Assembly (NCBI GenBank): GCA_947359465.1
Contig: OX375881.1
Location: forward strand, 117,796,738 to 117,860,737
Direction of reading: 5' to 3'
DNA length: 64,000 nt
Origin: Metellina segmentata
Taxonomy: Eukaryota; Arthropoda; Arachnida; Araneae; Tetragnathidae
In this document: positions 29,201-35,389 of the stretch, in pieces
Layout of the letters: the number at the start of each line of letters is the position of its first letter
How positions within the stretch are numbered: position 1 is the first letter of the stretch
The notes under the pieces: generated by a model
Seen by the model: only the letters and a program-made list of their open reading frames with translations
The model's database searches: none
What the model was told of the DNA's origin: nothing
Translations under genes and position numbers: made by a program

Positions 29201-32148
29201 TTTAAATACAAGTGTTTTTTTACCTGAACCAGATTCTAGATGTGGGAAAAGTAGAGTCCTGAAACTATTGAATTGGTGAAAAGGTTTTATCAGAGTGATG
29301 AACATTCCAGAATTTTGCCAGGTATGAAGGATGTGGCAAGTATAGGAAAAAAAAGTATACATAAAATCAAATGTTTTCTCTCGTAATCTTAGTGAGCTAT
29401 ACTCAAATTTTAAATGTGAATACCCTGACTTGAAAATAGGTCTTTCAAAATTTTGTTTCTTGAGACCTAAGTGGCATGTTTTGGCTGGTGCCAGTGGCAC
29501 ACAGTTAGTGTATGTTTGCACAGTACATCAAAATGTGATCTTATTGATTCATGGAGCAGGTATTGAAAAGGATTACAAAGACCTTATGTTGTATATTGTT
29601 TGTAAAGGAGCAGGAGGAGAATGTATGCCAAGGCATTGCAACAAGGGCCCATCAAAAGATAATCTTGTCTAGTTTTTACAGTCAAAATTCGAGAACTATG
29701 ATGAAGACTGTGTCGAGTACAATCAGTGGGTTTCGACTGACCGAACGGAAATGATTTGGTGCTCGAGCTCAGTTCATGAGGTTATTGATAACTTAGTAGA
29801 AAAACTGAACAAGTAAATACCTTATTCATACATTGCTAAATCACAAGCTTCATTTTTTAAAAGTTTAAAGGAAACAGTTTTCTTAAATACAGCTGTTATC
29901 TCTATGGATTTTAATGAAAATTATGCTTTCACAATACAAGAAGCTCAAGGTTACCACTAGATCTCAGATTCATGCACTATTCATCCTGTCATGATTCACT
30001 GCAAGGATGCAAGCAATAAAACGCAGATTTTACCTTTTTGTACAACATCTGATGACCTTAAACACGACGCGAGTATGGTATACAAGATCCAAAAAAACAC
30101 TAACTGCCTTTCTGAAAGAGATCTACCCACAAATAGAAAACATTCACTACTTCAGTGATGGATGTGCTGGGCAGTATAAAAATAAATACAACTTCATGAA
30201 TCTGTGTCTGCATAAAAAAGACTTTCAACTAAAAGCCCAGTGTTTTTTTTTGCAACCAGTCACGGTAAAACTGAATGTGTTGGAATAGAGGGTACTGTCA
30301 AACGTTTAGCAAGGAAGGAAAGTCTTCAACGACATCTGGACAGACAAATTATAACAACGAATGAACTTTTCAAGTTTTGCAAATCCAACACACATTGCAA
30401 ATATTAACTTCCAACTTATTTCTAAAAAAGGGGTTGATTCAACTCGCCTGGCTTTAGAAAATCATGCCAAAGATCTTCAAACTCTTCCAGGAACAAGATC
30501 GTTCCATAGCTTTCAGCCAACAGAAGATTTGGGAACGATTGAGGCTAGAAGAATCAGCAGTAATGAAACACCAGCTCTCATTTTCAACTTATGTAACAAG
30601 CAGAAAATTTTACCTGATAAAATAGAAGACATATCCTGGATGTTTTATTGCTTGTGTTTATGACAGCTTATGGTATTTTGGTAAGGTAAATGCAGAAAAT
30701 TACATTGTAAAGTTTTTACATCCTCATGGACCATCACCAACATTTTTCTGGCCCAAAAGGGAAGACGAATGTGTTGTACCCATCCCTCATGTCATTGCAA
30801 TTGTGGAACCCCCAAAAACAATGACTGGAAGAACTTACAAATTCTCTCAAGAATGCATGATACATGTTCAATCAACATTATGAAAACACTGGAGAAAATA
30901 AAGAATTATTACCTAGAATTTTAAACATTTCAACGGTAAGAGTTTTGTAATACATTTTCCATTCCAACAAACATTATAAATATTAAAATGTTCTAAAACT
31001 ATAATTTTAATTTAAGGATTTCAAGAAAATGCGCGAGTCAAGCAATTTCTATCTTCAAAGTGAAAAAAACACTCATTTTATTTTTTCATGTGGTAGTGCA
31101 TATCTTTTAGAACAAGAATATTAAAAAAAAAATTTTTGATTGTCCTTAACCCTTTTGAAGATATTCCACTTAGCGTAAAACTCACCATTTTATTTTTAAA
31201 ATCTATAAATAGAACTTCTGGAATTTTTTATGACTATGTATAAGATACTTGCAGGTATAATTAATTTTATTTCTGGTCCTCTTGATGTATACTCTCAAAA
31301 AAAATTTCATCAATATTGGTTGATAAACAAGGGAGATATAATTTATTTTCTGTAAAACACAAATTGTGTTTCTTCTCCCTCTGATCAATAAAAAAAAAAT
31401 CTCAAAATTCCCGAAACTTTAACAGGCTGTAAAACAAAAACCAGCTTGAGATAGAGCAAAAAAAAAATCATGTGTACTTAAATCCATAAAAGGAACTAAC
31501 ATGCCAAGTTTCATCAAAATCCGAGATCATGGGCGTCAAATCCTTTTTTTTCTGGTCGATTTGACATAGATTGACCCGGCAATCATTTTGTGTTGCAAAA
31601 AGAAAAATATTTGTGAAAGAAAAAGTTTTGAATTCTTTCCTTGGCGACTTTAGAAGTTCGCCAAAAGAAATCGCAAATGCCATTGCCACTGCTCAGAAAC
31701 ATAGACTGTACTTTTTATACTGTACCATTAAAAAATACCAAGTTAAATACATCAAAATTGAAAAAAAAAAAAAAACACAAATAGAGCATGATTTCTTATT
31801 TTCAATACAAAGAAAGGTAGAAGATTAAAAACCTCAAAGACATGATTATGGATTTCTAAAAATATGATGACAATTATAGGACCATATTCAAAGTGACAAT
31901 GCATTACAACTTACAAGCAAGTCTAGGCATCAAAATATTTTACCTGTGTTGATTTATCATCAGTCTTTCCTGTACGAGATACAGCTCTGAGAAAGCCCCC
32001 AGATTTGCTTTTCTGATCCTGGCACGTTTTGTTTTCTTTCCCAATTTGATTAGCTTTCAGATCAGAAACATTGCTTTTTTCAATTGCCTTGTTATCCTTG
32101 TGTGTAGCTGATAAAAGGTTTTTACTTGATGACATGATTTGAAATATC
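2162..32148 (-). CDS. Aurora-type mitotic serine/threonine kinase, complete 8-exon gene model
   Basis: Joined coding exons, in transcript order: 32135-31944, 20902-20675, 17762-17692, 13753-13639, 13452-13373, 11947-11809, 10845-10465, 2263-2162. All introns are GT-AG, phases agree, and the product is 435 residues. The N-terminal ~160 residues are low-complexity and include a KEN tripeptide (33-35), a possible APC/C degron as in Aurora A. The kinase domain follows: glycine loop GKGKFGNV (180-187), catalytic Lys202, alpha-C Glu221, HRDIKPEN with Asp296, DFG Asp314, and activation-loop RRST with Thr328. Aurora kinases phosphorylate spindle, centrosome and chromatin substrates in mitosis. The long N-terminus suggests the Aurora A type, while GGELYK and [11 protein letters not shown] look more Aurora B-like, so the paralogue is left open. 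Oddities: LAPEM where the family usually has LPPEM, and a ~30-kb gene body filled with transposons. Confidence 0.93.
2636..2900 (-). repeat. tRNA-derived SINE copy
   Basis: Near full-length reversed SINE starting GGAGCAACACAATGGGC, with CAGATGACGAGGTCACACC in the body and a decayed tRNA-like head near 2855-2900. It lies outside the Aurora last exon, in the neighbouring intron. Confidence 0.75.
3718..3920 (-). repeat. end fragment of the CAGGGTGT hAT-like family
   Basis: CAGGGTGTCAAAATTTAAATC matches, in reverse, the right end of the intact copy at 23816-24868. The match continues through a GTATTTACTTAG-like block and a 'GAAATCACCACGAGTGCAG' equivalent. The other half of this copy is at about 7950-8214, separated by later insertions. 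Confidence 0.65.
4458..7330 (-). mobile_element. hAT-superfamily transposon, 2.87 kb, decayed
   Basis: The termini are CAGTGGTTCCTAAAC and its inverted partner GGGAACCACTG. Both are flanked by an identical 8-bp duplication TCCTAGAC (4450-4457 and 7331-7338), diagnostic of hAT insertion. The interrupted host repeat is preserved uncut at 15973-16549, which gives an empty site. Minus-strand transposase pieces lie inside (4750-6194). The exact duplication beside a broken coding region suggests late movement of an already decayed copy or trans-mobilisation. Confidence 0.93.
4750..6194 (-). pseudogene. hAT transposase relic (ZBED5/SCAND3-like group)
   Basis: The pieces lie in transcript order in different frames. 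6194-5664 contains [13 protein letters not shown], with the first catalytic Asp region, and [15 protein letters not shown], with the second. 5706-5506 continues the RNase H-like core. 5034-4750 contains [16 protein letters not shown] and [17 protein letters not shown], the C-terminal dimerisation end. These motifs match animal hAT transposases of the SCAND3/ZBED5/FAM200 type. Between the blocks the frame is broken by shifts and stops, so no active enzyme is made. No N-terminal BED finger was seen in an intact frame. Confidence 0.88.
7950..8214 (-). repeat. second half of the CAGGGTGT hAT-like family copy
   Basis: It contains CTATGTAGGATGTCAACTTG and a CACTTACACTTACTGATAAA block. Both are the reverse complement of parts of the 23816-24868 element (24000-24180). 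It pairs with the fragment at 3718-3920 as one interrupted element. Confidence 0.6.
8219..9990 (+). mobile_element. piggyBac-type element, internally deleted
   Basis: A TTAA (8215-8218) precedes CCCATTAACGCCCAGCAG, a piggyBac-like end. The AACGCCCAGC motif recurs inverted at 8600-8616 and direct at 9963-9986, a subterminal arrangement. No inverted right terminus with TTAA was found, so the right end is lost or too diverged. It encloses a broken transposase (8750-9694). Confidence 0.72.
8750..9694 (+). pseudogene. piggyBac transposase relic lacking its catalytic core
   Basis: An N-terminal acidic part ([13 protein letters not shown] near 8780) is followed by [10 protein letters not shown], then jumps to the C-terminal part. 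There [20 protein letters not shown] (9205-9255) carries the last catalytic Asp region and SIAIRGKK follows. A cysteine-rich tail, [17 protein letters not shown] (about 9590-9640), corresponds to the PHD/RING-like finger of piggyBac proteins. The coding span is about 0.95 kb against roughly 1.7 kb for intact enzymes, the middle is missing, and the frame shifts several times. The ORF from 9371 covers only the last part. Confidence 0.85.
9990..10440. other. intronic sequence, nothing recognised
   Basis: Sequence between the piggyBac relic and the catalytic exon of the Aurora kinase. AT-rich up to 10200 and GC-normal after. No gene or repeat was identified. Confidence 0.4.
10465..10845 (-). CDS. 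Aurora kinase exon, catalytic core (residues 276-402)
   Basis: This 127-codon exon in phase 0 carries [20 protein letters not shown] (catalytic Asp296), [20 protein letters not shown] (metal-binding Asp314, activation Thr328), the substrate-binding DYLAPEM, and [20 protein letters not shown]. The acceptor is CTTTCCAG and the donor GTCAGTTT. It is distinctly GC-richer than its surroundings. Seen directly: Ser327 precedes the activation threonine where vertebrate Aurora A has threonine. Confidence 0.96.
11455..11572 (-). repeat. tRNA-like head of the SINE
   Basis: GGGTTGGATTCAAACTCGCA, then CAATCAGTTACTCTTCCAAC, is the reverse complement of the SINE tRNA-like region (B box then A box). Confidence 0.7.
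11809..11947 (-). CDS. Aurora kinase exon, hinge region (residues 229-275)
   Basis: It encodes [20 protein letters not shown], then [14 protein letters not shown] and FDDKTAAT. This is the beta-4/beta-5 region, the hinge that contacts ATP adenine, and alpha-D. The acceptor is AACAATAG and the donor a consensus GTGAGTAT. It has one leading base plus 46 codons and ends in phase 0. Confidence 0.94.
12500..12800 (-). pseudogene. Tc1/mariner transposase fragment
   Basis: The minus strand encodes a stretch with [17 protein letters not shown], then [20 protein letters not shown]. The Asp of FMDDNA is the second catalytic Asp of Tc1-like DD34E enzymes, followed by LESEDITRM. The usual SPDLNPIE block is absent and no termini were recognised. 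It lies in an Aurora intron on the gene's own strand. Confidence 0.78.
13373..13452 (-). CDS. Aurora kinase exon, alpha-C helix (residues 203-229)
   Basis: It encodes VLFKSQL, then [17 protein letters not shown], the Aurora alpha-C helix with the glutamate (Glu221) that pairs with the catalytic lysine. The acceptor is ATTTCAG and the donor GTAAAACT. It ends CG, which with the G opening the next exon gives Arg229 of the [13 protein letters not shown] motif. Confidence 0.93.
13495..13545. repeat. dispersed repeat, 'GGCACAAGGTC' family fragment
   Basis: GGGGTTTTAAGGCACAAGGTC followed by AGACATGCTGC, matching the copies at 1985-2100, 23560-23675 and 56070-56120. Confidence 0.45.
13639..13753 (-). 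CDS. Aurora kinase exon, start of kinase domain (residues 165-202)
   Basis: The exon reads [20 protein letters not shown] onward, then GNVYLAREK and VALK. It holds the ATP-binding glycine loop and the catalytic lysine of subdomain II. The acceptor is TTTTCAG and the donor GTTAGTAT. One leading base completes the previous codon and the exon ends in phase 0. The WTLEDF lead-in and [14 protein letters not shown] are hallmarks of Aurora kinases. Confidence 0.94.
14505..14560 (-). repeat. short SINE 3' fragment
   Basis: GGGCTATTAGAAATGGTCTG then GGATCAATACCCAAGG matches the SINE body reversed. Confidence 0.5.
14802..15786. mobile_element. 985-bp TIR element with 5-bp duplication TACTA
   Basis: The ends CAGGGTGGCAATAA and TTACCACCCTG are inverted, and TACTA stands on both sides (14797-14801 and 15787-15791). 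Inside are a block shared with 25115-25290 (CTACGTTTA, then GGCAACGATCTTGG) and a CTAGCCA...TGGCTAG end at about 15456-15476 like that of the 15973-16549 repeat. No transposase; a non-autonomous DNA element built partly from older repeats. Confidence 0.7.
15973..16549 (+). repeat. uninterrupted copy of the candidate Helitron-like repeat
   Basis: It starts TTATAAAAGGAAGTGTTTG and ends GGGCTAGCCATGCAGTGGCTAG. It shows continuous TCTCCTAGACCGTTAAAG where the related copy at 3988-7572 carries a hAT insertion. Confidence 0.6.
16560..17690. other. AT-rich Aurora intron sequence, nothing recognised
   Basis: No open frame with a recognisable domain and no clear repeat termini. Poly-T tracts lie around 17360-17430. 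Confidence 0.4.
17692..17762 (-). CDS. Aurora kinase small linker exon (residues 141-164)
   Basis: This 71-base exon has acceptor CCTATAG before CATGTTTTC and donor GTAAGATGG, ending two bases into a codon. Those two bases (GA) plus the C opening the next exon give Asp164, directly before KRKWTLEDF. It encodes a Pro/Ala/Ser-rich spacer with five consecutive serines. It is too short to show in an ORF scan and was found from phase and splice signals. Confidence 0.78.
18385..18745. repeat. dispersed repeat, empty-site copy
   Basis: It aligns with 23695-23815 joined to 24869-25090: GACATGTTCAGAGC, then AATTAGAAGATTTGCAAGTA. It lacks the 1053-bp element that splits the other copy. Confidence 0.6.
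19010..19110 (-). repeat. SINE 3' fragment
   Basis: GGTGCAACACAACATGC then CAACATTTCGGGATCCATCC, reversed SINE tail and body, truncated. Confidence 0.5.
19735..19995 (-). repeat. tRNA-derived SINE copy
   Basis: Full-length layout reversed: GGAGCAACACAATTAGCC, the body to CTCCAAACTTCCACAACATG, and the tRNA-like head around GGATTTGAACTCGTAAACC. Confidence 0.75.
20160..20290 (-). mobile_element. truncated 3' end of the CR1/L2-like LINE
   Basis: ATTGACGACCAGCTACAGGC, then GGTCCTTTGTTTATGAATTC, matches the 3' end of the larger LINE at 35033-44745 in the same orientation. It is a typical 5'-truncated LINE insertion. Confidence 0.75.
20675..20902 (-). CDS. Aurora kinase exon, N-terminal linker (residues 65-140)
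   Basis: The acceptor TTTTAG precedes CAACCTTCAG and the donor is GTAAATTG; the exon has 76 codons with both ends in phase 0. It encodes a Lys/Pro-rich disordered linker (starting [10 protein letters not shown]) typical of the poorly conserved Aurora N-terminus. It is flanked on both sides by whole introns. The plus-strand open frame over the same bases is only its antisense shadow. Confidence 0.82.
20990..21050 (+). repeat. SINE 3' fragment
   Basis: TTTGATCCAGGACCATTGCC, then AATAGCTCTTTGTG and GGTTAATTA: forward SINE tail. Confidence 0.45.
21197..21380 (-). repeat. SINE copy lacking the tRNA head
   Basis: GGCACTGGAGCAACACAACG through TCAGATGATCAAGTCACACC and CTCTCCAAACATCAACAC. The short ORF over it is repeat-derived. 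Confidence 0.7.
21720..22090. repeat. diverged fragment of the CAGGGTGT family
   Basis: CATCCTACATAGTTTTTCTT, then AACAAAATTCATCAGTAAGT and CACCTGATTATTTGCAAGTG, match interior parts of 23816-24868. Confidence 0.6.
22360..22550 (-). repeat. tRNA-derived SINE, head and body
   Basis: GACGGGCACCCAAGTTGGCAC, then CCTCCTTTGTACACAGTGGC and TTGGTTGGATTCTAACG, reversed. The 128-residue ORF covering it is not a gene. Confidence 0.7.
23320..23485 (-). repeat. tRNA-derived SINE, head and body
   Basis: CCTACTCTTCAAACTTCCAC through GGTTGGATTCAAACTC and CCGTTACTCCTCCGACC, the reversed tRNA-like B and A boxes. Confidence 0.7.
23560..23675. repeat. dispersed repeat, 'GGCACAAGGTC' family
   Basis: GGTTTTATAGCACAAGGTCC followed by AGACAAGCTGTGCC. 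Best preserved of the copies in the window. Confidence 0.5.
23816..24868. mobile_element. 1053-bp non-autonomous hAT-like element (CAGGGTGT family)
   Basis: It starts CAGGGTGTAAAAAAAATC and ends GATTTAAATCTTGACACCCTG, with inverted ATTTAAATC-rich subtermini. Flanks CACATAAC and ATAATAAC share their last five bases, consistent with a decayed 8-bp duplication. The repeat it split survives whole at 18385-18745. No coding region. Other family pieces lie at 3718-3920, 7950-8214 and 21720-22090. Confidence 0.75.
24869..25320. repeat. older dispersed repeat flanking the hAT-like element
   Basis: The first part matches 18520-18745. The part at 25115-25290 (CTCTACGTTTATGAGCAGTA, then GGCAACCTTGGCGAAC) matches 15090-15250 inside another TIR element. 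Confidence 0.5.
25781..26380 (+). repeat. left terminal inverted repeat of the 5.8-kb element
   Basis: Inverted partner of about 30990-31579. Similarity runs from the outer tip to the ATTTGACTCGCTCATTTTCT block near 26320. Confidence 0.8.
26608..28150 (+). mobile_element. piggyBac element, 1543 bp, deleted, TTAA-flanked
   Basis: It is flanked by TTAA at 26604-26607 and 28151-28154. The ends are CCCGGGAAAGCC and, inverted, CCAGGCAAAGCC. A subterminal motif GCCTAGCGGTACCA occurs at 26617-26630, inverted (degenerate) near 26970-26985, and directly again at 28018-28031, the same arrangement as in the other piggyBac copy. It contains only the N-terminal part of a transposase. It sits inside the 5.8-kb element. 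Confidence 0.85.
27325..27660 (+). pseudogene. piggyBac transposase N-terminal relic
   Basis: The frame after TTTTTCAG reads [21 protein letters not shown] frameshifted region follows with [15 protein letters not shown] and [11 protein letters not shown], a typical acidic piggyBac N-terminus leading to DNLSGRQLR. The DDE core and C-terminal finger are missing. The minus-strand 120-residue frame here is a shadow. Confidence 0.75.
28618..30890 (+). pseudogene. transposase-like relic of the 5.8-kb element, family unassigned
   Basis: Consecutive plus-strand pieces in shifting frames form one decayed protein. 28618-28806 opens with an ATG. 28736-28996 includes [18 protein letters not shown] (a CxxC). 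29430-29672 includes [18 protein letters not shown] and CTVHQNV. At about 29705-29760 lies [12 protein letters not shown], and near 29905 [10 protein letters not shown]. 30007-30288 includes [16 protein letters not shown], and then come [10 protein letters not shown] and [11 protein letters not shown]. From memory, similar proteins of unknown function recur in arthropod and cnidarian genomes. The two acidic motifs MDFNENY and [11 protein letters not shown] could be catalytic Asp residues of an RNase H-like nuclease; that is inference. Confidence 0.6.
30990..31579 (-). repeat. right terminal inverted repeat of the 5.8-kb element
   Basis: The reverse complement matches the left arm with scattered substitutions and small indels. 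The inner limit is near GAAAATGCGCGAGTCAAGCA (about 31026). Confidence 0.8.
31571..31828 (+). other. unrecognised 85-residue open frame at the edge of the long-TIR element
   Basis: It begins in the right tip of the 5.8-kb element and continues outside it ([20 protein letters not shown], then [13 protein letters not shown]). It lies antisense inside an Aurora intron. Ends in poly-lysine from a poly-A run. No family recognised; probably not a gene. Confidence 0.2.
31944..32148 (-). CDS. Aurora kinase exon with start codon (residues 1-64)
   Basis: The ATG is at 32135-32133 (complement). A splice acceptor (ATCTAG before GATATTTC) lies 13 bases upstream, so the start codon sits just inside an internal exon and a non-coding exon precedes it. 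The exon ends CAACACAG with GTAAAAT as donor, in phase 0. It encodes a basic, Ser/Lys-rich disordered stretch containing GKENK, a KEN-box-like degron signal. The first in-frame ATG gives the start. Confidence 0.85.
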
Positions 32149-32443
32149 CTAGATAAAAATAAATGGAAATGGTATCAAGTTTAAAAAATACCAAACCAAT
32201 ATTAAAAATTACGAAATGAAATTAGATACAAAATTGCTACCCCACATTTTTCATCAGTAGCATATTTATGTTCATTATTGGGCATTGTTTTTATAAAGTT
32301 TCCATTCAAAAGCGAAATAATTAGAGTGCTCAAACCTTTGCAAACATGAATAGCGATATGAATACGAGTTTCACTCACGGCAATTCAATATTAAACGTAC
32401 TTTCTCAACTGAAAGAGTTTCTGACACAGTAAAATTTTATTAC

Positions 32444-32530
32444 CTCAAAGGTCGGTAGCGCAATCAGAGCTGCCGACCGTTGAACAGACCGTATCAGATA
32501 TCAACAATTCTTCAGTACGTTCGAGCAAGG
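32444..32530 (-). promoter_or_regulatory. possible 5' non-coding exon of the Aurora gene
   Basis: The minus strand reads GACCTTTGAG followed by a GTAATAAAAT donor at 32443. This would splice to the acceptor at 32149-32150 just upstream of the start codon. A 9-of-10 inverted repeat (32450-32459 and 32469-32478) lies inside it and could fold in the mRNA leader. The 5' boundary is not visible. Confidence 0.4.
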
Positions 32531-33059
32531 GTTGTAATCTTTCGAATTCAGCAATTTTGAACAAGTTGTTGTACACATTAATAATTAAGCAGTTGCTCGT
32601 CACTTCAAGTATTTTTTACATACTCTTGATACGCCGATAATACCGAATTCAAACAAGGGTAAACTTACTTTTGTAAAGAAAAATTAAATCAGCGATTCAC
32701 AGGTTTAGAAATTTGTCACAAAAAATTAATAACTTTAGCTTTAAATGTAAAACACTTTTGAATTTGTAAGAAAAGAACAATGCTTCCTTTAATGATTAAA
32801 ATATGACATTTTGAGAATTAAAATGACTAGGAATAAAAAGACATTCAACTCGACGGCAACGAAATTAAACTTCCCCGTTCAAACTATATACAACGGAAGA
32901 AGAGATTTCATTGGTCGAAACAATGTTTGCGGTTACGATTAGAATGTGAACTGACAAATTGCGTCTTCTTCACTGGTACTGTGAAACTTTGATTAAAATT
33001 TGAATGTGTATGTACGTGTAGGTTTGGTAAGGTAATTTTTAGCTATGTCATACTAAAGA

Positions 33060-33166
33060 AACACACCGGGCTATTGACGACGGTGCGGGATCAATCCCTT
33101 AAGGGAAAGATCCAAAGACAACGCTTCGTAATTTTGAACCACGGTCAGATGACGAGGCAACACATG
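33060..33166 (-). repeat. SINE fragment cut by the BEL-2 LTR
   Basis: CCGGGCTATTGACGACGGTG through GGTCAGATGACGAGG, ending abruptly where the putative LTR begins with TGTTGAAG. Confidence 0.65.
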
Positions 33167-33395
33167 TGTTGAAGAACGTGAACAGACTCAATAGTTGTAA
33201 CTTTTGTTTACTAGTGACTTTAATTTAACATGTTTTGTAATGAAAATGTTTGTGGCAACAGTTATATTCTTATTTTTCTAATGAAAATTAATATTGATAT
33301 AGTTCGTTTGTATACTGTTCTTATCGCTGTTAAAAAGGTTTTCGTTTAGTTCCGTTGTCATTTATTAAAGAAAATATTTAGATCGAATTTAAACA
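33167..33395 (+). repeat. putative 5' LTR of BEL-2
   Basis: A TG...CA-bounded stretch lies between the broken SINE and a TGGCGTCCGCGACAGGAC sequence (33398-33415) that looks like a tRNA primer-binding site. No second LTR copy is in the window to confirm it. Confidence 0.45.
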
Positions 33396-33419
33396 AGTGG
33401 CGTCCGCGACAGGACAAAT

Positions 33420-34958
33420 GGCGATCTTGAGAAAACGAAACTGCGAAGACATTACAGATATTCGAGTGAGTTTAATAGTTTGAATATATCATTCGAAATA
33501 TTTATTTGTATAAGTATGGAAGTTTTATTAAGAAAACGCAAAAGCCTTTAGGCAGTCGTTTACAACTACAGCCAATGCTTTAGAACAAGAAATTCTAAAG
33601 GCTGATATGAATATAGATCAGTTCCAAGTATTGAACTCGCAATTAGAAGGTAAATTTAATAGATTAGATGAAGTTTAATCAGAAATTTCTGAACTTTTGC
33701 TGGAAGCTTGAAACGAAAGCGACTATTTGACTGATTTTGAAAAAAATGAATCATACCGCGATAAATATATCGGTTTAAGAACAAAGGTAGAACAGAAAAT
33801 GGTGAATTTGATGCCTGTAGTTACACCTGTAATTTCAGAAAATTCCACGAAGAGGAATTTTAAACTACCGCAGTTGGAGCTTCAAAAATTCAATTGAAAA
33901 ACTCGAAATTGGTTAGGATTTTAGGGACAGTTAAAAAAATCGACGAAGATGTAAATATAGATGATGATGATAAATTCCAGTACTTATTACAAGCGACTGT
34001 CGTTGGTTCCCCAGCAAGAGAGCTCGTAGATAGTTATCCTCCCTCAGGTGCGAATTATAAAGAAGCTATCAAGCAGCTAAAATCCAGATTTGCACGCGAC
34101 GAATTACTGATAGAAATATACGTTCGCGAATTATTAAGGTTGGTTTTAGCTCAAGCCGCCAAAGATGGAAGTATGACTCTATCCAATTTATATGATAAGT
34201 TAGAAACTCAACTCAGAGCTTTGGAGACATTAGGGGTAAAAAGTGAGATTTATGCAGCTATGCTATATCCCCTTGTAGAGTCTACACTACCGGAAGAAAT
34301 TCTGAGAGCGTGGGAGCGATCTCGACAGCGTAAGAAAAGTGTCGCGCACTCTAAAACTTAGGAAATTTGTTGAATTTTCTACGTATTGAAGTTGAAAGTG
34401 AAAAGCGCATACAAAGTTGTCTCTGTTCCGGCTGCCGCCGCCTGTATTTATGCAGGAGACTCAAAGAAGAAACAAGTTCATTCTTGTATATGTTGTGATA
34501 AGTAATCACACAATTCCTCTGAGTGCTTTAAGGTGTGCAATCTTTCATTTGAGGATAAGAAAAATTTACCAAGAAAGAAAAAGGCTTGTTTTAGTTGCTT
34601 AAAAACTGGGCAAGGTGCCGAAAAGTGTAAAAGTTTTGTGAAATGTTTACTTTGCAACAAACGTCATGTAACGGTGATGTGCAGAGAACTAAAAGGTTCT
34701 AGAAGTCTCAAAAAAGAACAACCTAAACTAGCTAATGAAACGAGTGAAGTCTTATTGTCTAATCAAAACATGCGAACAACTCTTCTGCAAACTATAATGG
34801 TGAAGATTGTCCACAATAGAAAGACGGAATTGATGCGAACACTTTTTGACAGTGTATCACAGAGCTTACATACGGTAAGAAATAGTAAAGAGACTAGATT
34901 TAGTCCGGTTAGATCAAGATACTTTGAGTCACAATCTTTTTGGAGGAGTTCAAACTGA
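33420..34958 (+). pseudogene. BEL/Pao gag relic (BEL-2)
   Basis: The longest piece, 33894-34361, contains KIDEDVNIDDDDKFQYLLQA, SPARELVDSYPP and AIKQLKSRFARDELLIEIYV, the conserved Pao gag (DUF1759-like) core. A zinc-knuckle region follows at 34533-34700 (ACFSCLKTGQGAEKC and CLLCNKRHVTVMC). Stops and frameshifts separate the blocks, for example in 33550-33720 and 34440-34540. The product would coat the retrotransposon RNA. It is broken and not expected to be made. Confidence 0.82.
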
Positions 34959-35389
34959 GTTGCAGGTGCATGGGATTTTTATATAGAGATACAAAGTGTG
35001 GAAAACGAATTCAAATACAAGTTATCAGTTTTAGATAAATACAAACACAAATATTGACGACCAGCTACAGGCTCAAGCCCAACAATGCTGGTCCTTTGTT
35101 TATGAATTCCCCAATTCCCACTGACTATCCAATTGTATCTTAAATTCGTACACTCCCTTTGAATTAACTATATTTTCTGGCAAAGCGTTCCAATTGTCTA
35201 TTACCCTATTAAAGTATTAGTTTTTCCTTAAATCCCGATTAAAATGTGTCTTATTCAATTTATACCCATGGCCCCTTGTTTTGTTATCCCTATTGAAATT
35301 TAAGGCCTCGGTGTCCCTTTGTTTTACCAACTTGAAAAGCTGAATCAAATCCCCCTCCTTTCCAGTGTATACATGTTTAGCTTACTTAA

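Larger units (their letters stand above)
25781..31579 (+). mobile_element. 5.8-kb DNA transposon with ~590-bp terminal inverted repeats, superfamily unassigned
   Basis: The left arm (about 25781-26380) and right arm (about 30990-31579) are inverted repeats over nearly their whole length. Matching blocks include CCCATGATCTCAGATTTT, TTTATGGATTTAAGTACACA, CAGCCTGTTAAAGTTTCGGG and AAGGGTTAAGGACAAT. Outer ends read CAGGGTCATTCC and, inverted, CCGGGTCAATC. No clear target duplication was seen. The interior has a decayed transposase-like frame (28618-30890) and a later piggyBac insertion (26608-28150), so the element before that insertion was about 4.25 kb. It lies in an Aurora intron. I cannot place it in a named superfamily. 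Confidence 0.82.

Noticed and set aside
29144..29521. 125-residue minus-strand frame
   Set aside because: Antisense to the transposase-like relic of the long-TIR element.
32530..32560. CDE/CHR-like cell-cycle promoter element upstream of the Aurora gene
   Set aside because: TTTGAA-type hexamers are too frequent in this AT-rich sequence to be meaningful without data.
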